A stretch of DNA of 64,000 nt from Calamus simplicifolius (GCA_900491605.1 UESW01004567.1:362890-426889); one strand, 5' to 3'; shown: positions 34,140 to 45,461, counted from the first letter of the stretch. Translations and numbers: made by a program. The notes: generated by a model not told the origin, from the letters alone.

Positions 34140-34800
34140 GTATTTGGCTTCCCACACTCTCTTCATTAATGGTTTCTTCTGTTCCCCATCCTCTGAAACT
34201 CAGCAAGGGGGGCGCAACCCTTCATTTCCTGTGAGCGCCCACTGAGATGGTGGCATGTGGCGAGTTTCAACGATATGGGCGCCGGAGCTGATAGCTCGGG
34301 CAATGAAACACCCGCCAGGAGTAGCTTAAATATGGATAGGGGAATGCCATCGTTAATCACCTTTTCAGCTGATCTTTCAAAATTTTGGATACTAAGATGG
34401 CTTCTAGAGGCGAGGGGCGATCGACTGAACCGCCAAGCAGGGGTGTTAGTGGTCGTGGGGGGCCCCATTGGAGCCGCACCACGGTAACTGTCGATGGGGA
34501 GGTCTTTGCGTCGTCGCTCGCAAACCACGAGCGACTCACAGGGCAGCCGAGCAATACCTGGCCGTTTCAATGAGAGAGATCGAGCTCCTGTGTTGGGCCA
34601 ACAGCCAGCTGGAGGGGCAAGTAGCATCCCTCCGCCAGATCGCCGAGTTAGCCCCGCAGCGTGGGGGGAGCTCGGCAGCGCTCAGATAAGATGACAAGCC
34701 CCAGTGAGGGCTCCTGTACTTTTTTCTTTTCTTCTTGTTTTTCTTTGTGTGATGAATAAAAAGAAATTTTAGTAACTTTTGTGTTTGCTGCCAGACCGAA
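34140..34800 (+). other. GC-rich captured segment inside the MULE
   Basis: This segment is much richer in GC than its surroundings, lacks the GGGTGTCGT motif, and interrupts the right-hand repeat region. A plus-strand frame ending near 34689 reads AAEQYLAVSMREIELLCWAN then SQLEGQVASLRQIAELA, which looks like coiled-coil protein. It is followed by a T-rich stretch and GATGAATAAAAAGAAATTT near 34750, a plausible poly(A) signal. MULEs often capture host or TE gene fragments (Pack-MULE behaviour), and this is the best candidate here. I do not recognise the source gene. Confidence 0.5.
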
Positions 34801-35360
34801 GGATAAGGAGCTTGGATGTCGTAACTGTTTTTTGACCGATTTCATCCTGGGATGTGGTAAAGTTTTTCCTAAACATGAACGGGTGTCTTAGGTTTTAACT
34901 TGGGTTTCTTAATAATTCAACTGGGTGTCCTCACTATTTTTTGGCCGAATTCATCGTGGGGTGTCGCGGGCCTTCTCTCCATGGTTAGTTATAAGTATGG
35001 GTCGTAGAATTGGTGCTAGGGTGTCGTAAGGTTTCAATTGGGGTATCGCGAACGACAACATCCCCGACTCAGGCTGTTAACGACACCCCAGTTCTCATCT
35101 GACGATACCCTAGCTTTAAGGCGACGGCTCCCATGCGGGGATTGTTAGGGGGGACCGACGACATCCCCGACTCAGGCTGTTAACAACACCCCAGCTCGTA
35201 TCTGACGACACCCTAGCTTTAAGGCGACGACACCCATGAGGTGACTGTTAAAGTGGGGTGTCGTCGCCTTAAAGCTATAAGCATGGGTGTCGTGGCGTTG
35301 TCACTAGGGTGTCGTAAGGTCTCAACTGGGGTGTTGCAAATGATTTTTGGCCGAATTCCT
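34801..35360. repeat. Mixed-orientation GGGTGTCGT / ACGACACCC repeats next to the right TIR
   Basis: The short core continues, but direction changes: mostly GGGTGTCGT up to about 35050, then ACGACACCC from 35060 to 35235, then forward again. This stretch has no simple counterpart at the matching depth of the left side, so it lies inside the terminal inverted repeat. Confidence 0.7.
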
Positions 35361-36663
35361 CCTTGGGTGTCGTAAGGTTATAAGCATGGGTGTCGTAGCG
35401 TTGTCGCTAGGGTGTCGTGATGTTTGAACTGCGGTGTCGCAAAGGATTTTCGGCCGAGAGGGGTGTCGTATTTGTTTAACAGAGGTGTCTTATTTCTTTA
35501 ACTTGGGTGTCGCAATACTCCCGATTTTCTCCTGCGATGTCGCGAGGCTTTTCTTCAGCATTCGTTTGGAGCACGGGTGTCGTAGGCTTGTAACTACGGT
35601 GTCTTAACAGTAAATTTGGGGTGTCGTAGCTTTTATGACAACACTACAGCTCTCATGTGCGACGATACCCTACCTTTAAGGTGACGACACCCATTCCGTG
35701 CTGTTAAAAGGCGAAAACCGACGACATCCCCGACTTAGGCTCTTACGACACCCCGGCTCTCATCTGACGATACCCTAGCTTTAAGGCGACAACACCCGTT
35801 CCGGGACTCTTAAGGTTTAAACTGGGGAGTCGCTCCCCCTCTTCTCCTCTTGGCCCTCCGTAGAATGCCCCTCTCCCCTCTTCTCCTCTTCTTTATATCC
35901 ATTCACATGCTCTCTCCATGGTCAGTTATAAGCACGGGTGTCGTAGGCTTGTAACTACGGTATCTTAACAGTAAATCTGGTGTGTCGTAGCTTTTATGAC
36001 GACACTAGAGCTATATGGATATGAAAGAACGGGAATATAGGCCGAAACACTCTGACGACACCCAGTTCATAAGGTATAACATCCTAGTTAAAAGAGTATG
36101 ACATCCGTGCTACAAAACAGTAAACTCTAAACAGTTATGACTCCCAAATGTCATAACTGTTTTGGTCTAAGGAATTACCGCGCATTAAACGGTTTGGTCA
36201 CACATTAACTTCCTCTAATGACAAAAAACTGTTGGTGTAATAAAGGAGATTTACAAAGAAGTGGGAACAAGGACTTTTTACTTCCTGCTGCGATAACATT
36301 TTCTCAAAAAGTTTTCTTTCGACCGGCTCAGAGCGAGGGCTCAGGATCTTGCTCAAACCTTGGACTGATTCCTTAGCATCCGAAAGCCAGAGCAAGGGGA
36401 AAGAAAGAGTTTTTCTTGCACAGATAAAAAAAAAAAAATGGCGGTAGAAGTAGGCTGGAGGGAAAGAGCATTTTCGCCTGCACAATAATTTTAAAATAAA
36501 GGAGAAGCGCTTTTAATGGCCGTCACAATCAGAACGTAACATCGTAGCAGAGCCATACCGTTCCGCATCGTCAGCCACGTAGGATCCATGTTGACCAATC
36601 AGAAGAGGCGGTGCAGCCCACGTAGGACTTGCTACACCGAGGATGGTGTACAAAGACTTTTCT
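35361..36663 (-). repeat. Right terminal inverted repeat of the MULE
   Basis: It is the reverse complement of 14337-15699, ending GGTGTACAAAGACTTTTCT at 36663. Matching landmarks include the AGAGCCATACCGTTCCGC block near 36550, CCACGTAGGATCC near 36574 and CAGAGCGAGGGCTCAGGATC near 36330. The inner boundary near 35361 is approximate. Confidence 0.85.
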
Positions 36664-36673
36664 ATCATTTAAG
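36664..36673. repeat. Target-site duplication of the MULE, right copy
   Basis: atcatttaag, identical to 14327-14336, directly outside the right terminal repeat. Confidence 0.88.
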
Positions 36674-37977
36674 ATGCTTTCCCACCACGTTACTTGAAGC
36701 AAGAGCAAGGATCCGCTACGACCCATCCAACGTGAATGGGATTAAATGGGCCAGGCTGCAGGCCGATTGCTATTACATCTTCTCCACCTGGCTTTCCACA
36801 TGTCCAAGGATTCGGCTACGACCGATCAATTGGGATCAAATGGACCGGCCTGCAGGCGAAATGTCAGATCGTAGCTTTCTGCTCTGGTGATAATTTTGGA
36901 CACACTATCGAAAGCCCAACCCATTAGCATGATAGAACGCCCTATTGTTAGAACCTTGCACCACGAAATATCGAGACCTTAAAAGATGCTGATGGAATCA
37001 TTTATTTGCAACTAGGATTTAAAATGAAGGCTTTAGCCCTCTCACTGGTTATGAGCGAGCAATGGTCCAATTAGTGCTCCCCTCTTTTTGTTGGTGGTTT
37101 CAAGTTCAATTCTTTCGAATGTTTGCCCAAGAAATTTGCCTTTGATTGTATGAACGGGCTACATTTATTTTAGCCAAGCACAAATTTGATGGTGTCCTTC
37201 ACCATTAGATCCATACATATCTCAAAGCTAAATAGCCTCCATTAACTATCGTTACCTACTTTTAAAAAACCTAATAAAAAAAATAAATATAAATATGATG
37301 AAACTAAATACTATCTCATTCGAAAGAAATGATAAACACTTATTTTATAAAATAAATACTAACATATTTAAAATAAACTATTAGTCTATGCAATATGTAC
37401 TTATTTGGATGATAAATAGAACATTGTACGAATAAATAGAAACCTTTCTCCGAGAAATAAATATGTGGTATGTCAGCATTGGCTGCTTCTCCTGTCTGTC
37501 TCATATCCAATAAATGCACCTCATTTTTTGGGATACACCATGTGTCCAATAATTTTTTATTTATTTAACTAGATATTTATCGGTTCATATTTGCTGTTCA
37601 TTATAAACATGTTAGTATCTATTATGTGAAATAAGTATTTATGTCACCTTTGAAAGAGTTAATGTTTTTTCTTTTTCATATAAATTGGTAATTTTTTGAC
37701 TTTGAGATCCATATAAATCTAATGATGGAGGAAGCAACTATATTATATATATGTGTGTATATATGTGTGTGTATGTATGCATGCATGCATGCATGTATAA
37801 ATGAGATAGACTTGGCTACATTAAATGTAGCTAAATTCAGAATCTGATTGTCTTCATTATCCTTGGATTCACATGGATTCGGAGCCATTATATCTTTTTT
37901 TAATCTTTGAAATTTGTCAACTATATGAATCCAATGATGACAATAATCGAATTATGCTTAGATAGATTTGAATGTAG

Positions 37978-37978
<1 letters not shown>

Positions 37979-38035
<57 letters not shown>
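37979..38035. repeat. (TA)n microsatellite
   Basis: About 28 uninterrupted TA units, likely to vary in length between individuals. Confidence 0.93.
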
Positions 38036-38038
<3 letters not shown>

Positions 38039-40152
38039 AAAGAAGTTCATAGTTCAAAATCAATGAACAGGTCTCTAAATTGAAGATCCAAATCACAAAT
38101 ATTTCTAAACTAAAAAATATAAAAATTCATAAGTTTGGTTGTTTTTGACCTAGTTATCATATGCATAAAAAATGTAAAAGCACTTGTTATCCTACTTATA
38201 TAGGCTTGGGATTTAAGTGCATCATTTTCTTTTTGTTGTTAACAATTCTAGTAGGTGTTTAGATATTGAGACTTCTTGTATGGTGCAAAATTTCTTATCA
38301 ACTTTCAAATATTGCAAAGAGATAAAAGTAAAAAGGTGAAGTCAAGATGGTGGCATACAAAACACATGGAACGATCAAGAGGTAAATTGATTTGGCTCAC
38401 AATTACATTTAAGATGTTTTGTAGAACCCATAAGCATAAATAAAAATTATGATGAAGAATCCATTGATGATAATGTTTTGACCTTGAAAGGAATAGAATA
38501 TATGCAAGCATGCATGCTTGTCTCTTAAGCCATACATCTATACATCTTCTTTCTTGTAAGGTAATGAAGTAAGAGCATTTGGGATATAACAATGAAATAA
38601 AATTAAGAAAACTACGGGTAATTGATTGCATAAAGCTACCTGTAGAGAGAGAGGGATTAAAAGTGTTACAAATAGAATAAGAATCCTAATATATCCACCT
38701 AGGGCTAGGGCCTTAGATCAATTTATCTTATTGACGCACCATGCTAGCATTATAGATGTTTGGTGTATGATTCATGATGATTTATGCATCCATAGATGTT
38801 TGATTGAATTAAATATATGCCATATTCATATATAGGCTTATGGGGGGGGTGATTAAGCAGCATCTTATAACATTATCTTCGCTGTTTTGATAATTTGTTA
38901 GGATCCTTTCTAACTCACACATGAATCAAAGAGATCTTATTTTCCAACCAAGACTATCCATGCATGCACAATAGTCATTATTGGATTGGGCCTCTTATGG
39001 TACCATGAGATGGTATTTTATGTGGAGCAAGACCCTATGCGATACAAAGCTTGTACCTCAAAATATTCTGCATGTTCGGACGACTAACACATGCATGCCT
39101 TATTTTGGAAACGGATGGCTCTCTTCTCCTCCCCTCCCCCTTCTCCCCTCTCCAGTACTGACATCTAATAAATCCTTCTTTATATCTCAGCTATATGCCA
39201 ACCATTAATGTTTGAAATAGTAGGAGTTGCAGCATTCAAATTTGTACAATAATATATGATACAAAACTTGATCCATGCTCATTGCATGCACCCCCAGGGG
39301 CCATGCAATTATGGCCATCATGCGAATGCACAAAAAGATTGGAAGAGAGAATCCAAACTGATCAGCTTGGGTACCATTCTATTAATCAACATTGGAAGGA
39401 CCGTGGTGCTCTCCATGGCATTGAGCATTGTCCCAGATGTCCAGCATGATAATAAAGATGTAATGAATCGAAAGCATGAAGCAAAATTTACAGTAGATTC
39501 GGTGCGAGATACGCAGGGGAAAAGTAATCTTGGAAAAATGAACAGAAGAAACCCCATTAATTAAACACATATATAAAAAGATGCTGTTGCAGTGCATGCG
39601 CTCAAAACGTCTCCATGATAGCTACGATACGGGAGATATGCGGGCGAGCTAGAGAGGAGGCAGGGGGTGGGGGGGGGAGGCATCATGCCTCGAGCAGCCC
39701 TCGTCACCCAGAGCGTGGCTCTGACATCATCATCAACCCCTCATTCCCCTCCATTTTCCTTCTCTCTCTTCCCCTCTCTCGCGGGCGCTGGTGTGGCGCC
39801 TGTGGTGGTAGCATCATTCGGATCTTTGAACGGGGAGAGGCAAAAGGGATGAAAAGGGGCAGCCGGGGGACCAAATCGAGTGCATGTGCGCGACCACCGA
39901 AACCATAAGGGGTCCGAAAGCGCCATACAAAACCCAGCCCAAAAGGCCCGCCAGTAGTCCCACTCACTCTATCTCTCCTCCTCGCCTTTACCGAAAAGCA
40001 TATAAAATCCCATGGAAACTGAGAGAGTAAAAGGGCCAAAAAACAAAAAAAAGGGTGGAGAGAGAACAAAGAAAAGCCTAGAAGCGTAGAAAGAAGAAGG
40101 GAGCATGAAGCCTAGATGGGCGAGATTATGTTTCTGAAGCCGGCCAAGCCAA

Positions 40153-40154
<2 letters not shown>

Positions 40155-40199
<45 letters not shown>
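40155..40199. repeat. (GA)n microsatellite in the bHLH promoter region
   Basis: Roughly 22 GA units about 395 bp upstream of the TATA box. Plants bind GA repeats with BASIC PENTACYSTEINE proteins, so a regulatory role is possible but not shown. Confidence 0.92.
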
Positions 40200-40201
<2 letters not shown>

Positions 40202-40590
40202 GAGTGTATTCCAAGGCAACATGATTACGTCGTTTTAGGGAGGGCAGGAGGGGAGGCGTGGAATCGGAAAGCAGAAGGTCGGGGTGGAGGGGCAGAACGT
40301 GTGTCTTGACCGGAGGGTGGACTTCCATCCAAACTTTGGATCTCTTTTCATCGCGTCAGGCCTGGTCGGCTCCATTTCTAACCTCGGCCAGCGCCATGCG
40401 CCCTTTCCCCCTTCTTCCCCTTCTCTCTTCAATCGCCGTAGCAGCAGAGCGTAATTATAATACCTCCGAGAGGGGCGGTGCCGAAAAAAAGAACCCCTCC
40501 CAAGTCCCAACACGGGGAATCGCAGAGCGAATCGCGTAGGAGCAAAGTAAAAAACCTCGAGCGATTAGAGTAGTAGAGTGGCTAGCTAGT

Positions 40591-40617
40591 TTATATATAA
40601 CACTCTCCAACCACGTG
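40591..40617 (+). promoter_or_regulatory. Probable core promoter of the bHLH gene: TATA box and G-box
   Basis: TTATATATAA at 40591-40600 is a strong plant TATA box, 195 bases before the start codon. It would place transcription start near 40625-40632 and give a leader of about 165 nt. A perfect CACGTG G-box lies at 40612-40617, between the TATA box and the expected start. bHLH proteins bind this class of site, so feedback by the gene's own product or relatives is possible (inference). Confidence 0.65.
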
Positions 40618-40794
40618 TAGTAGAGTAGAGATCGAGCCCAGTTCTATCTATTCTCCCGGTAGGATTAAAAGGAGAAGGCGAAGGAAAACAAAAAGGACCG
40701 TAGCTTTTTTATCTTGTACTAGCTAGCTTAAAGAAGGATCGAGAGGGAGAGGAAATTAGGGACTTAATTAGGGGTGGCCGGCCGGGCTGAAGAG

Positions 40795-42764
40795 ATGGAA
40801 AATAATGGTGAGGGTTCTTCTTTTAGTAGGGTCCATGAATTCCAAGGCTATCAGGTAGAGGAACAGCAGCAGCAAAACTATAACAATCACAACATGAGCA
40901 ACCAAAGTGGTGGTGGTGGTGGTGGTGGTGGAGGATGTGAGGGGTTTGCCTTTCCTGCTGAAGCTGCTGCTGCCGCTGATGCTCTTGGTGTTGGTGGTGG
41001 TATTGTTTCTTCTTCTATTCTGCCATGGTCACTAGCTCCTTTACATCCCTTAAACTCGACTCAGTTTGCGCCATCTAATTTAGTTCGAGATCAGAATCAG
41101 GGACAGTTCTTTCCTTCTCTGCCGCCGCCACTCCTTCTGCCACTGCCGCCACATCCTCCTTCCCCTCCTTTCTATGGCGACTTGTATGCACGCCGGGCTT
41201 CGACGGCTCTACAATTTGCTTATGGCGGTGCAGCTGGACTTGGCTCGTCATCGGATCCTTTGGGATTGGGTGGTCTTTACATGGGGTCCGAGCTGGCCTT
41301 GGGGCGGGGCGGAGGGGTGTCTTCTTTGTCGGCCTTCGGAGGCCTTCACGCTGAGTTGGGCAAGTTGACGCCCCAAGAGATCATGGACGCCAAGGCGCTT
41401 GCAGCTTCCAAGAGCCACAGCGAAGCCGAGCGCCGGCGGCGCGAGCGTATCAACGCCCATCTTGCTAGGCTGCGAAGCTTGCTGCCCAACACCACCAAAG
41501 TAAGCGCCACAATATATATTAATTAGATATATTTCACTCGATCTCGTGGTCCATATTTCCTTCTCAATTCCCATAAGATCTTCGCACGTATATATTGTTC
41601 ACGCGTTTAAATCTCTTATTTTTGTCTCTATAGTCGACAGACATATCACCTCTTCAATGCAAAGAATCTGTACCAAGATTCATAGCATATTAAGATGACC
41701 ACCAACAGTGCAACCACTCCTAATATCTATCTATTCAGGTTGCTTTCAGCTTGGTCCTTCTTAGAAACCTCACTTCTTTTTGGGCACCCCATAGAGCGTG
41801 GAGAAGGGGTACGTACGAGTGGACCGTAGAGGGACAAAGGACGAAGGGGAGCCGCCCTTTTGACGTGAAAAAGAGGAACCCGGGGAAGAATAGTCCAGCC
41901 AAAAGCTTGCTTAGAAATGGTTTCTGCTGCGGAGGAGTGATACTAAGACAAACACGCGCACTCTTGTCAGATAAAAAGAGAGGCACTTCGCAGCAGCCTC
42001 GTGTCCACCCACCCACAGATCCCACTTCCATAAGGAAGCGTGCATGCGAGCACCCTAAGGGCTGACCACTCCTCGCTCGCCCCCAAGAGACAATAATAAT
42101 ATTAAATTCTTCGTGTGAACCCCACTACTTCCTCCCTTCTTGTCCTCCGCCTTCCCGTCAAGGGCAGCACCGGCCCTCCTCATCCCGCTTTTTTATTATG
42201 CTCTTACGTATATTCTCCACTCCACATGTCATTACCAGCGCACTTCAAAATTTTTAACTACACTTTTCGTTACTATTCCTGCAGACAGACAAAGCCTCCC
42301 TGCTAGCGGAGGTGATCCAGCACGTCAAGGAATTGAAACGGCAGACGTTGGAAATCGCCGAAGAGAGCCCGCTGCCGACCGAATCCGACGAGCTCACAGT
42401 TGATGCCAGTAGCGATGAGGATGGCAGATTCATTGTGAAGGCTTCGCTGTGCTGCGATGACCGCTCGGACCTCCTTCCAGAACTTATCAAGGCACTGAAG
42501 GCTCTCAGGCTCCGCACCCGTAAAGCCGAGATCACCACCCTCGGCGGCCGTGTCAAGAATGTGCTTGTCATCTCCGGCGAGGATGATGCTGCAGACCATC
42601 AGCAGCGGCAGCAACAGCAGCAGTCCATTGCCTCCATCCAAGAAGCACTGAAAGCAGTCATGGAGCGGACTGCAGCAAGCGCTGAGCCGTCATCGGCGGC
42701 CGGTGGTATTAAGCGACAGCGGACCACCAACCTTTCCACCATACTTGAGCACAGGTCTATTTAA
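40795..42764 (+). CDS. bHLH transcription factor, bHLH30/TMO5-like subgroup (two exons)
   Basis: Exon 1 is 40795-41499 and exon 2 is 42285-42764. The intron (41500-42284) has a GTAAGC donor and a CCTGCAG acceptor and splits the bHLH domain between codons (TTK|TDK). The protein is 394 aa. I chose the ATG at 40795 (MENNGEGSSF) because the open frame upstream has no other ATG. Residues 24-60 are rich in Gln, Asn and Gly, and 105-130 in Pro and Leu. The bHLH is about 206-255: KSHSEAERRRRERINAHLAR has the H-E-R pattern of E-box binders, followed by the loop and helix 2 (DKASLLAEVIQHVKELKRQ). Residues 282-333 form an ACT-like region seen in this subgroup (AtbHLH30, 32, 51, 106, 107). It is expected to act in the nucleus as a dimer. 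No frame break is seen; the exact orthologue is undecided. Confidence 0.93.
41500..42284 (+). other. Intron of the bHLH gene
   Basis: 785 bp, GT-AG, with no TE or ORF that I can support. The position, within the loop end of the bHLH domain, is conserved in many plant bHLH genes (family knowledge). Confidence 0.85.
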
Positions 42765-43030
42765 CTCGAACAAAACATATATACCCATAGTAGTATGAGA
42801 TTGTGACTCTCTCTCTCTCTCTCTCTCCCGACATATAGGGTTTAGAATAGTATTTGTATTTATGCTGTGGCGTTGTTTGGTGTGTGTCTGGTGTCCAGAA
42901 GGGGAAGGATTTTGGTTCAGAGGTTTGTGGGATTGCAGTGATAAAGAAGAGGAGGTTGGGCTTTAGCCGGATAGGATGGGGGTGGATCCTTTTCGTGAGA
43001 AGTGATGGGGTGGACAATAAATAAGCTGAT
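42765..43030 (+). terminator. bHLH 3' untranslated region and candidate poly(A) signal
   Basis: A (CT)n run lies at about 42806-42828 and an AATAAA hexamer at 43016-43021, about 250 bases after the stop. This is the best poly(A) candidate, but the real end is not determined. Confidence 0.45.
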
Positions 43031-44921
43031 CGAGAGAGAGCGGGGGTTAATATTACTAATGTTGGATGGATATAGCTAGGACGGGCAATATCGGGCAATG
43101 CTTCTCGTGTTGGCTTTGGTTTAAGGCGTGCATTCGCCTCTCTTTCGGTGGGTTTGTTTTGTAGTTTGGGGCGCGTCATGCAACGACCGCATTGGTCCAA
43201 GGCGCCGTGCATGACGTTAGAATCCAAGGCATGCAGCTTCCATGTGGATATGTATTGGAGAGTGAAGAATTTAAAGGAAAAAATTATGAGGTTGGAGCTT
43301 GGAGTTCTATGATTCTTCATTGCACGCTTATGATGTTGAAGTTGAAGTTGCCTTAGACCTTGTTTTAGAGAATGCAATTAAGCATGTATTTAACTCTAGA
43401 AATGTTTCAATTCTTCTAATTGACGACCCACCCTGCACCCCGGCCTCTCTCTCTCTCTCTCTCTCCACATTTATTTCCTCACTATAGTCCGTGGACACAG
43501 CGCGCGTCCGAAATACTCTAGACTGAGGAGATTAATGGTGACTCAAGACTAAGGTTGCAGGGTTTGGAATGTAACGAACATTCCATGCAAGCAATGGCAG
43601 AATGTTATGATCATATTTTCCCTCTAAATGTGTGTAGAAGAACATGAGAACAGATCCTCTTTGCTGTTTAGTAAGTTCTTTAAGCATGTGTTTTGATCTT
43701 TATGGCTGTTGTGGGGCATTATCATACACTATTTGAAAGGGTCATGGTCAATTCTTTGTTGAGATTGCATGCAAGCAGTCAATATCTGACAAATCTTTTC
43801 TTTTTTTGGTTCTTTGGGTAAAGTTCACAAAAATATAACAGTTATTGAACTGCAAAGCTGATCGGAGAGGGAAATATAAGGCGAGTGAAAATGGAGAAGG
43901 GACAAAAGTACAAGCTCAAAAGTGCCCACAAGCAAGGTGCTTGAAAGGAGTTGATCAAAAGTACAAGTTTATTGCTGATCCAAGCAACAAGAGATAGTGT
44001 AACCTTTAAAACTGTAGGGGGTCTAAAAGTGATAGCAAAGCAGGTGGCAGAGTCCACCTCTTTTGTACCAATAGCAGAGCTGCCTGCAGTTTGAATACTA
44101 CTTTGAGGAACATGGCCAAGAAGTGTTCCCTTTTGTTATGTTAAGATTTAAACTGATCTACGTACAGTTCATCCAGACAATTCTAAATTACTAATAGATT
44201 GTTTACAGGTGAAGCTTTACTGGGTAAATTTTTACCATAATATTACGATCGAATTTGAAGTATATAGGGAAGTTAATTAATCTATAACTCAAGTATCTTA
44301 TTGAGCACCAGATAGGATCGATCTCTTGAAAGAACTTTACTGCCATTTCAATTTTATATCATGTTTTGCCATTTATCAGACTGATAAAAGCTCGTTTTAC
44401 ACCAGCTTCTGGTTGGCACTTCTTTCTTTTTTCTTTTAAAATATGTTTCTTGAAATCGTATCAGAATTGTTAGGATGCTTCCAACCTTCCAAGTTTGCCT
44501 AGTTTTGGAACACTGGGCCTTAAATGTCAAGGAGTATTTTGCAGTCGAATTATGCTAGTAGCTGAAGAGCTAATTAAGATGGTACAATTCAAATTTTTGT
44601 TGAAAATTTTGATAAATCTTCAAATAGATTCTTAAGTAAAATATATATCTCTGGCATTACGTGATTCTTAAAACTTAAGTCTAATTGTTTTTATTTTTAC
44701 TTGTTTCTTCAGTTGTTCTTCTTTAAGAAAAGAGAAGGAATCCCACTTAATTCGTTGACATAATGAGAAGTACAAACTAAGTGCTTCTCATAGTGATTTG
44801 TTGCTGATTGTTGTGTAAACCTTAAGAATAAGGCATTGTGAGCTTACATAAAAACTAGAAAGAAATATAGATAGGCTGGGGGATAAATCACTAGAAAAAT
44901 GAAAATAAATTTTGTTCCCTA
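43031..44921. other. Intergenic DNA downstream of the bHLH gene
   Basis: No supported gene. A (CT)n run lies at 43445-43465. The remainder is AT-rich single-copy-looking sequence with only short ORFs. Confidence 0.45.
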
Positions 44922-45461
44922 GGTAGTGTTTGATAGAAAAAATATTATCCATGGATAAGTGTACGGGATAGAGTTTATCCCCTGGCCAGGGGCGGATCCA
45001 GGATTTTTGTCGGGGGGTGGGGGGGGGGGGCACAATGTATAAAAAAGTTACACAATATATACGCTACGCGGCCCATGGTAATTTTGAAATAAGTAAAATA
45101 TTACAAGGGTATTTTTGTAATTTTGGCTGCAAATTTCATGGGGGGGCACGTGCCCCCCCTTGCCTCCGAATGGCTACGCCCGTGCCCCTGGCTATCCCTT
45201 GGCTATCCCATTGATCATATCAAATGCAAAAAGGTAAATCCATAGGATAACTTTTTTTTACTCTTATTTGGAGGGATAACTAGCTATTCCTGTATTTTCT
45301 AGGGAATAAATTGAGGGGATAACCCATGGTTAACCATGGTTAACCATGGATTATTCCTTTGGTTAACTTTATTCCTAGCTATCCTTTATAGTTATGGCTT
45401 TTGGGAATAAGAGGGGATATCCCCTGAATATCCCCTTTTATTCCCTATTTCAAACACTACC
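44922..45461. mobile_element. MITE with GGTAGTGTTTGA ends, containing a second MITE
   Basis: The left end GGTAGTGTTTGATAGAAAAA and the reverse complement of the right end, GGTAGTGTTTGAAATAGGGA, match over the first 12 bases and partly beyond. TA borders both sides (CTA on the left, TAA on the right), so a Tourist/Harbinger-like or mariner-like origin fits. The interior has palindromic TTATCCATGGATAA and CCATGGTTAACCATGG stretches. Removing 44987-45190 leaves about 336 bp, a usual MITE size. No ORF. Confidence 0.65.
44987..45190. mobile_element. Inner MITE with CAGGGGC ends, hAT-like
   Basis: It starts CAGGGGCGGATCCAGG and ends GGCTACGCCCGTGCCCCTG. The outermost seven bases are inverted repeats (CAGGGGC), and G-rich and C-rich tracts sit just inside (45010-45031 and 45139-45159). 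A CAGGGGCGGATC start is familiar from plant hAT-like MITEs. I could not find a clean 8-bp duplication, so the class is tentative. Confidence 0.5.

Larger units (their letters stand above)
14337..36663. mobile_element. Kaonashi-type MULE with long TIRs, FAR1-type transposase and ULP gene (22.3 kb with nested element)
   Basis: The ends read GGAAAAGTCTTTGTACACC on the left and AGAAAAGTCTTTGTACACC on the reverse complement of the right end. Both lie inside an exact 10-bp duplication. Homology between the ends continues inward for about 1.3 kb. Inside are a mudrA/FAR1-type transposase on + (17216-29025), a ULP-like cysteine protease gene on - (32923-30223), three repeat arrays built on GGGTGTCGT, a GC-rich captured segment, and SIRE element B. 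MULEs carrying both a transposase and a ULP gene are known in plants as Kaonashi-type. Without element B and its duplication it would be about 13 kb. Both genes are damaged, so it is not autonomous as seen. Confidence 0.88.
36674..40580. other. Intergenic DNA upstream of the bHLH gene
   Basis: I find no supported gene in this 3.9 kb. It is mostly AT-rich, with alternating TG/TA and ATGC runs at 37740-37800, a long (TA)n at about 37979-38035, and a G run near 38840. From about 39650 it becomes richer in GC and in AG/CT tracts, as is common close to plant promoters. ORFs here are short, overlap on both strands and lack family features. Confidence 0.5.

Noticed and set aside
39600..40540. Overlapping ORFs upstream of the bHLH gene
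   Set aside because: GA/CT-rich leader and promoter sequence gives open frames on both strands; there are no conserved motifs.
40774..40794. Earlier start for the bHLH protein
   Set aside because: The upstream in-frame codon at 40774 is GTG; the first ATG is at 40795.
41248..42641. Antisense ORFs across the bHLH gene (for example 41248-41574 and 42254-42641)
   Set aside because: These are shadows of GC-rich coding sequence on the other strand, without family features.
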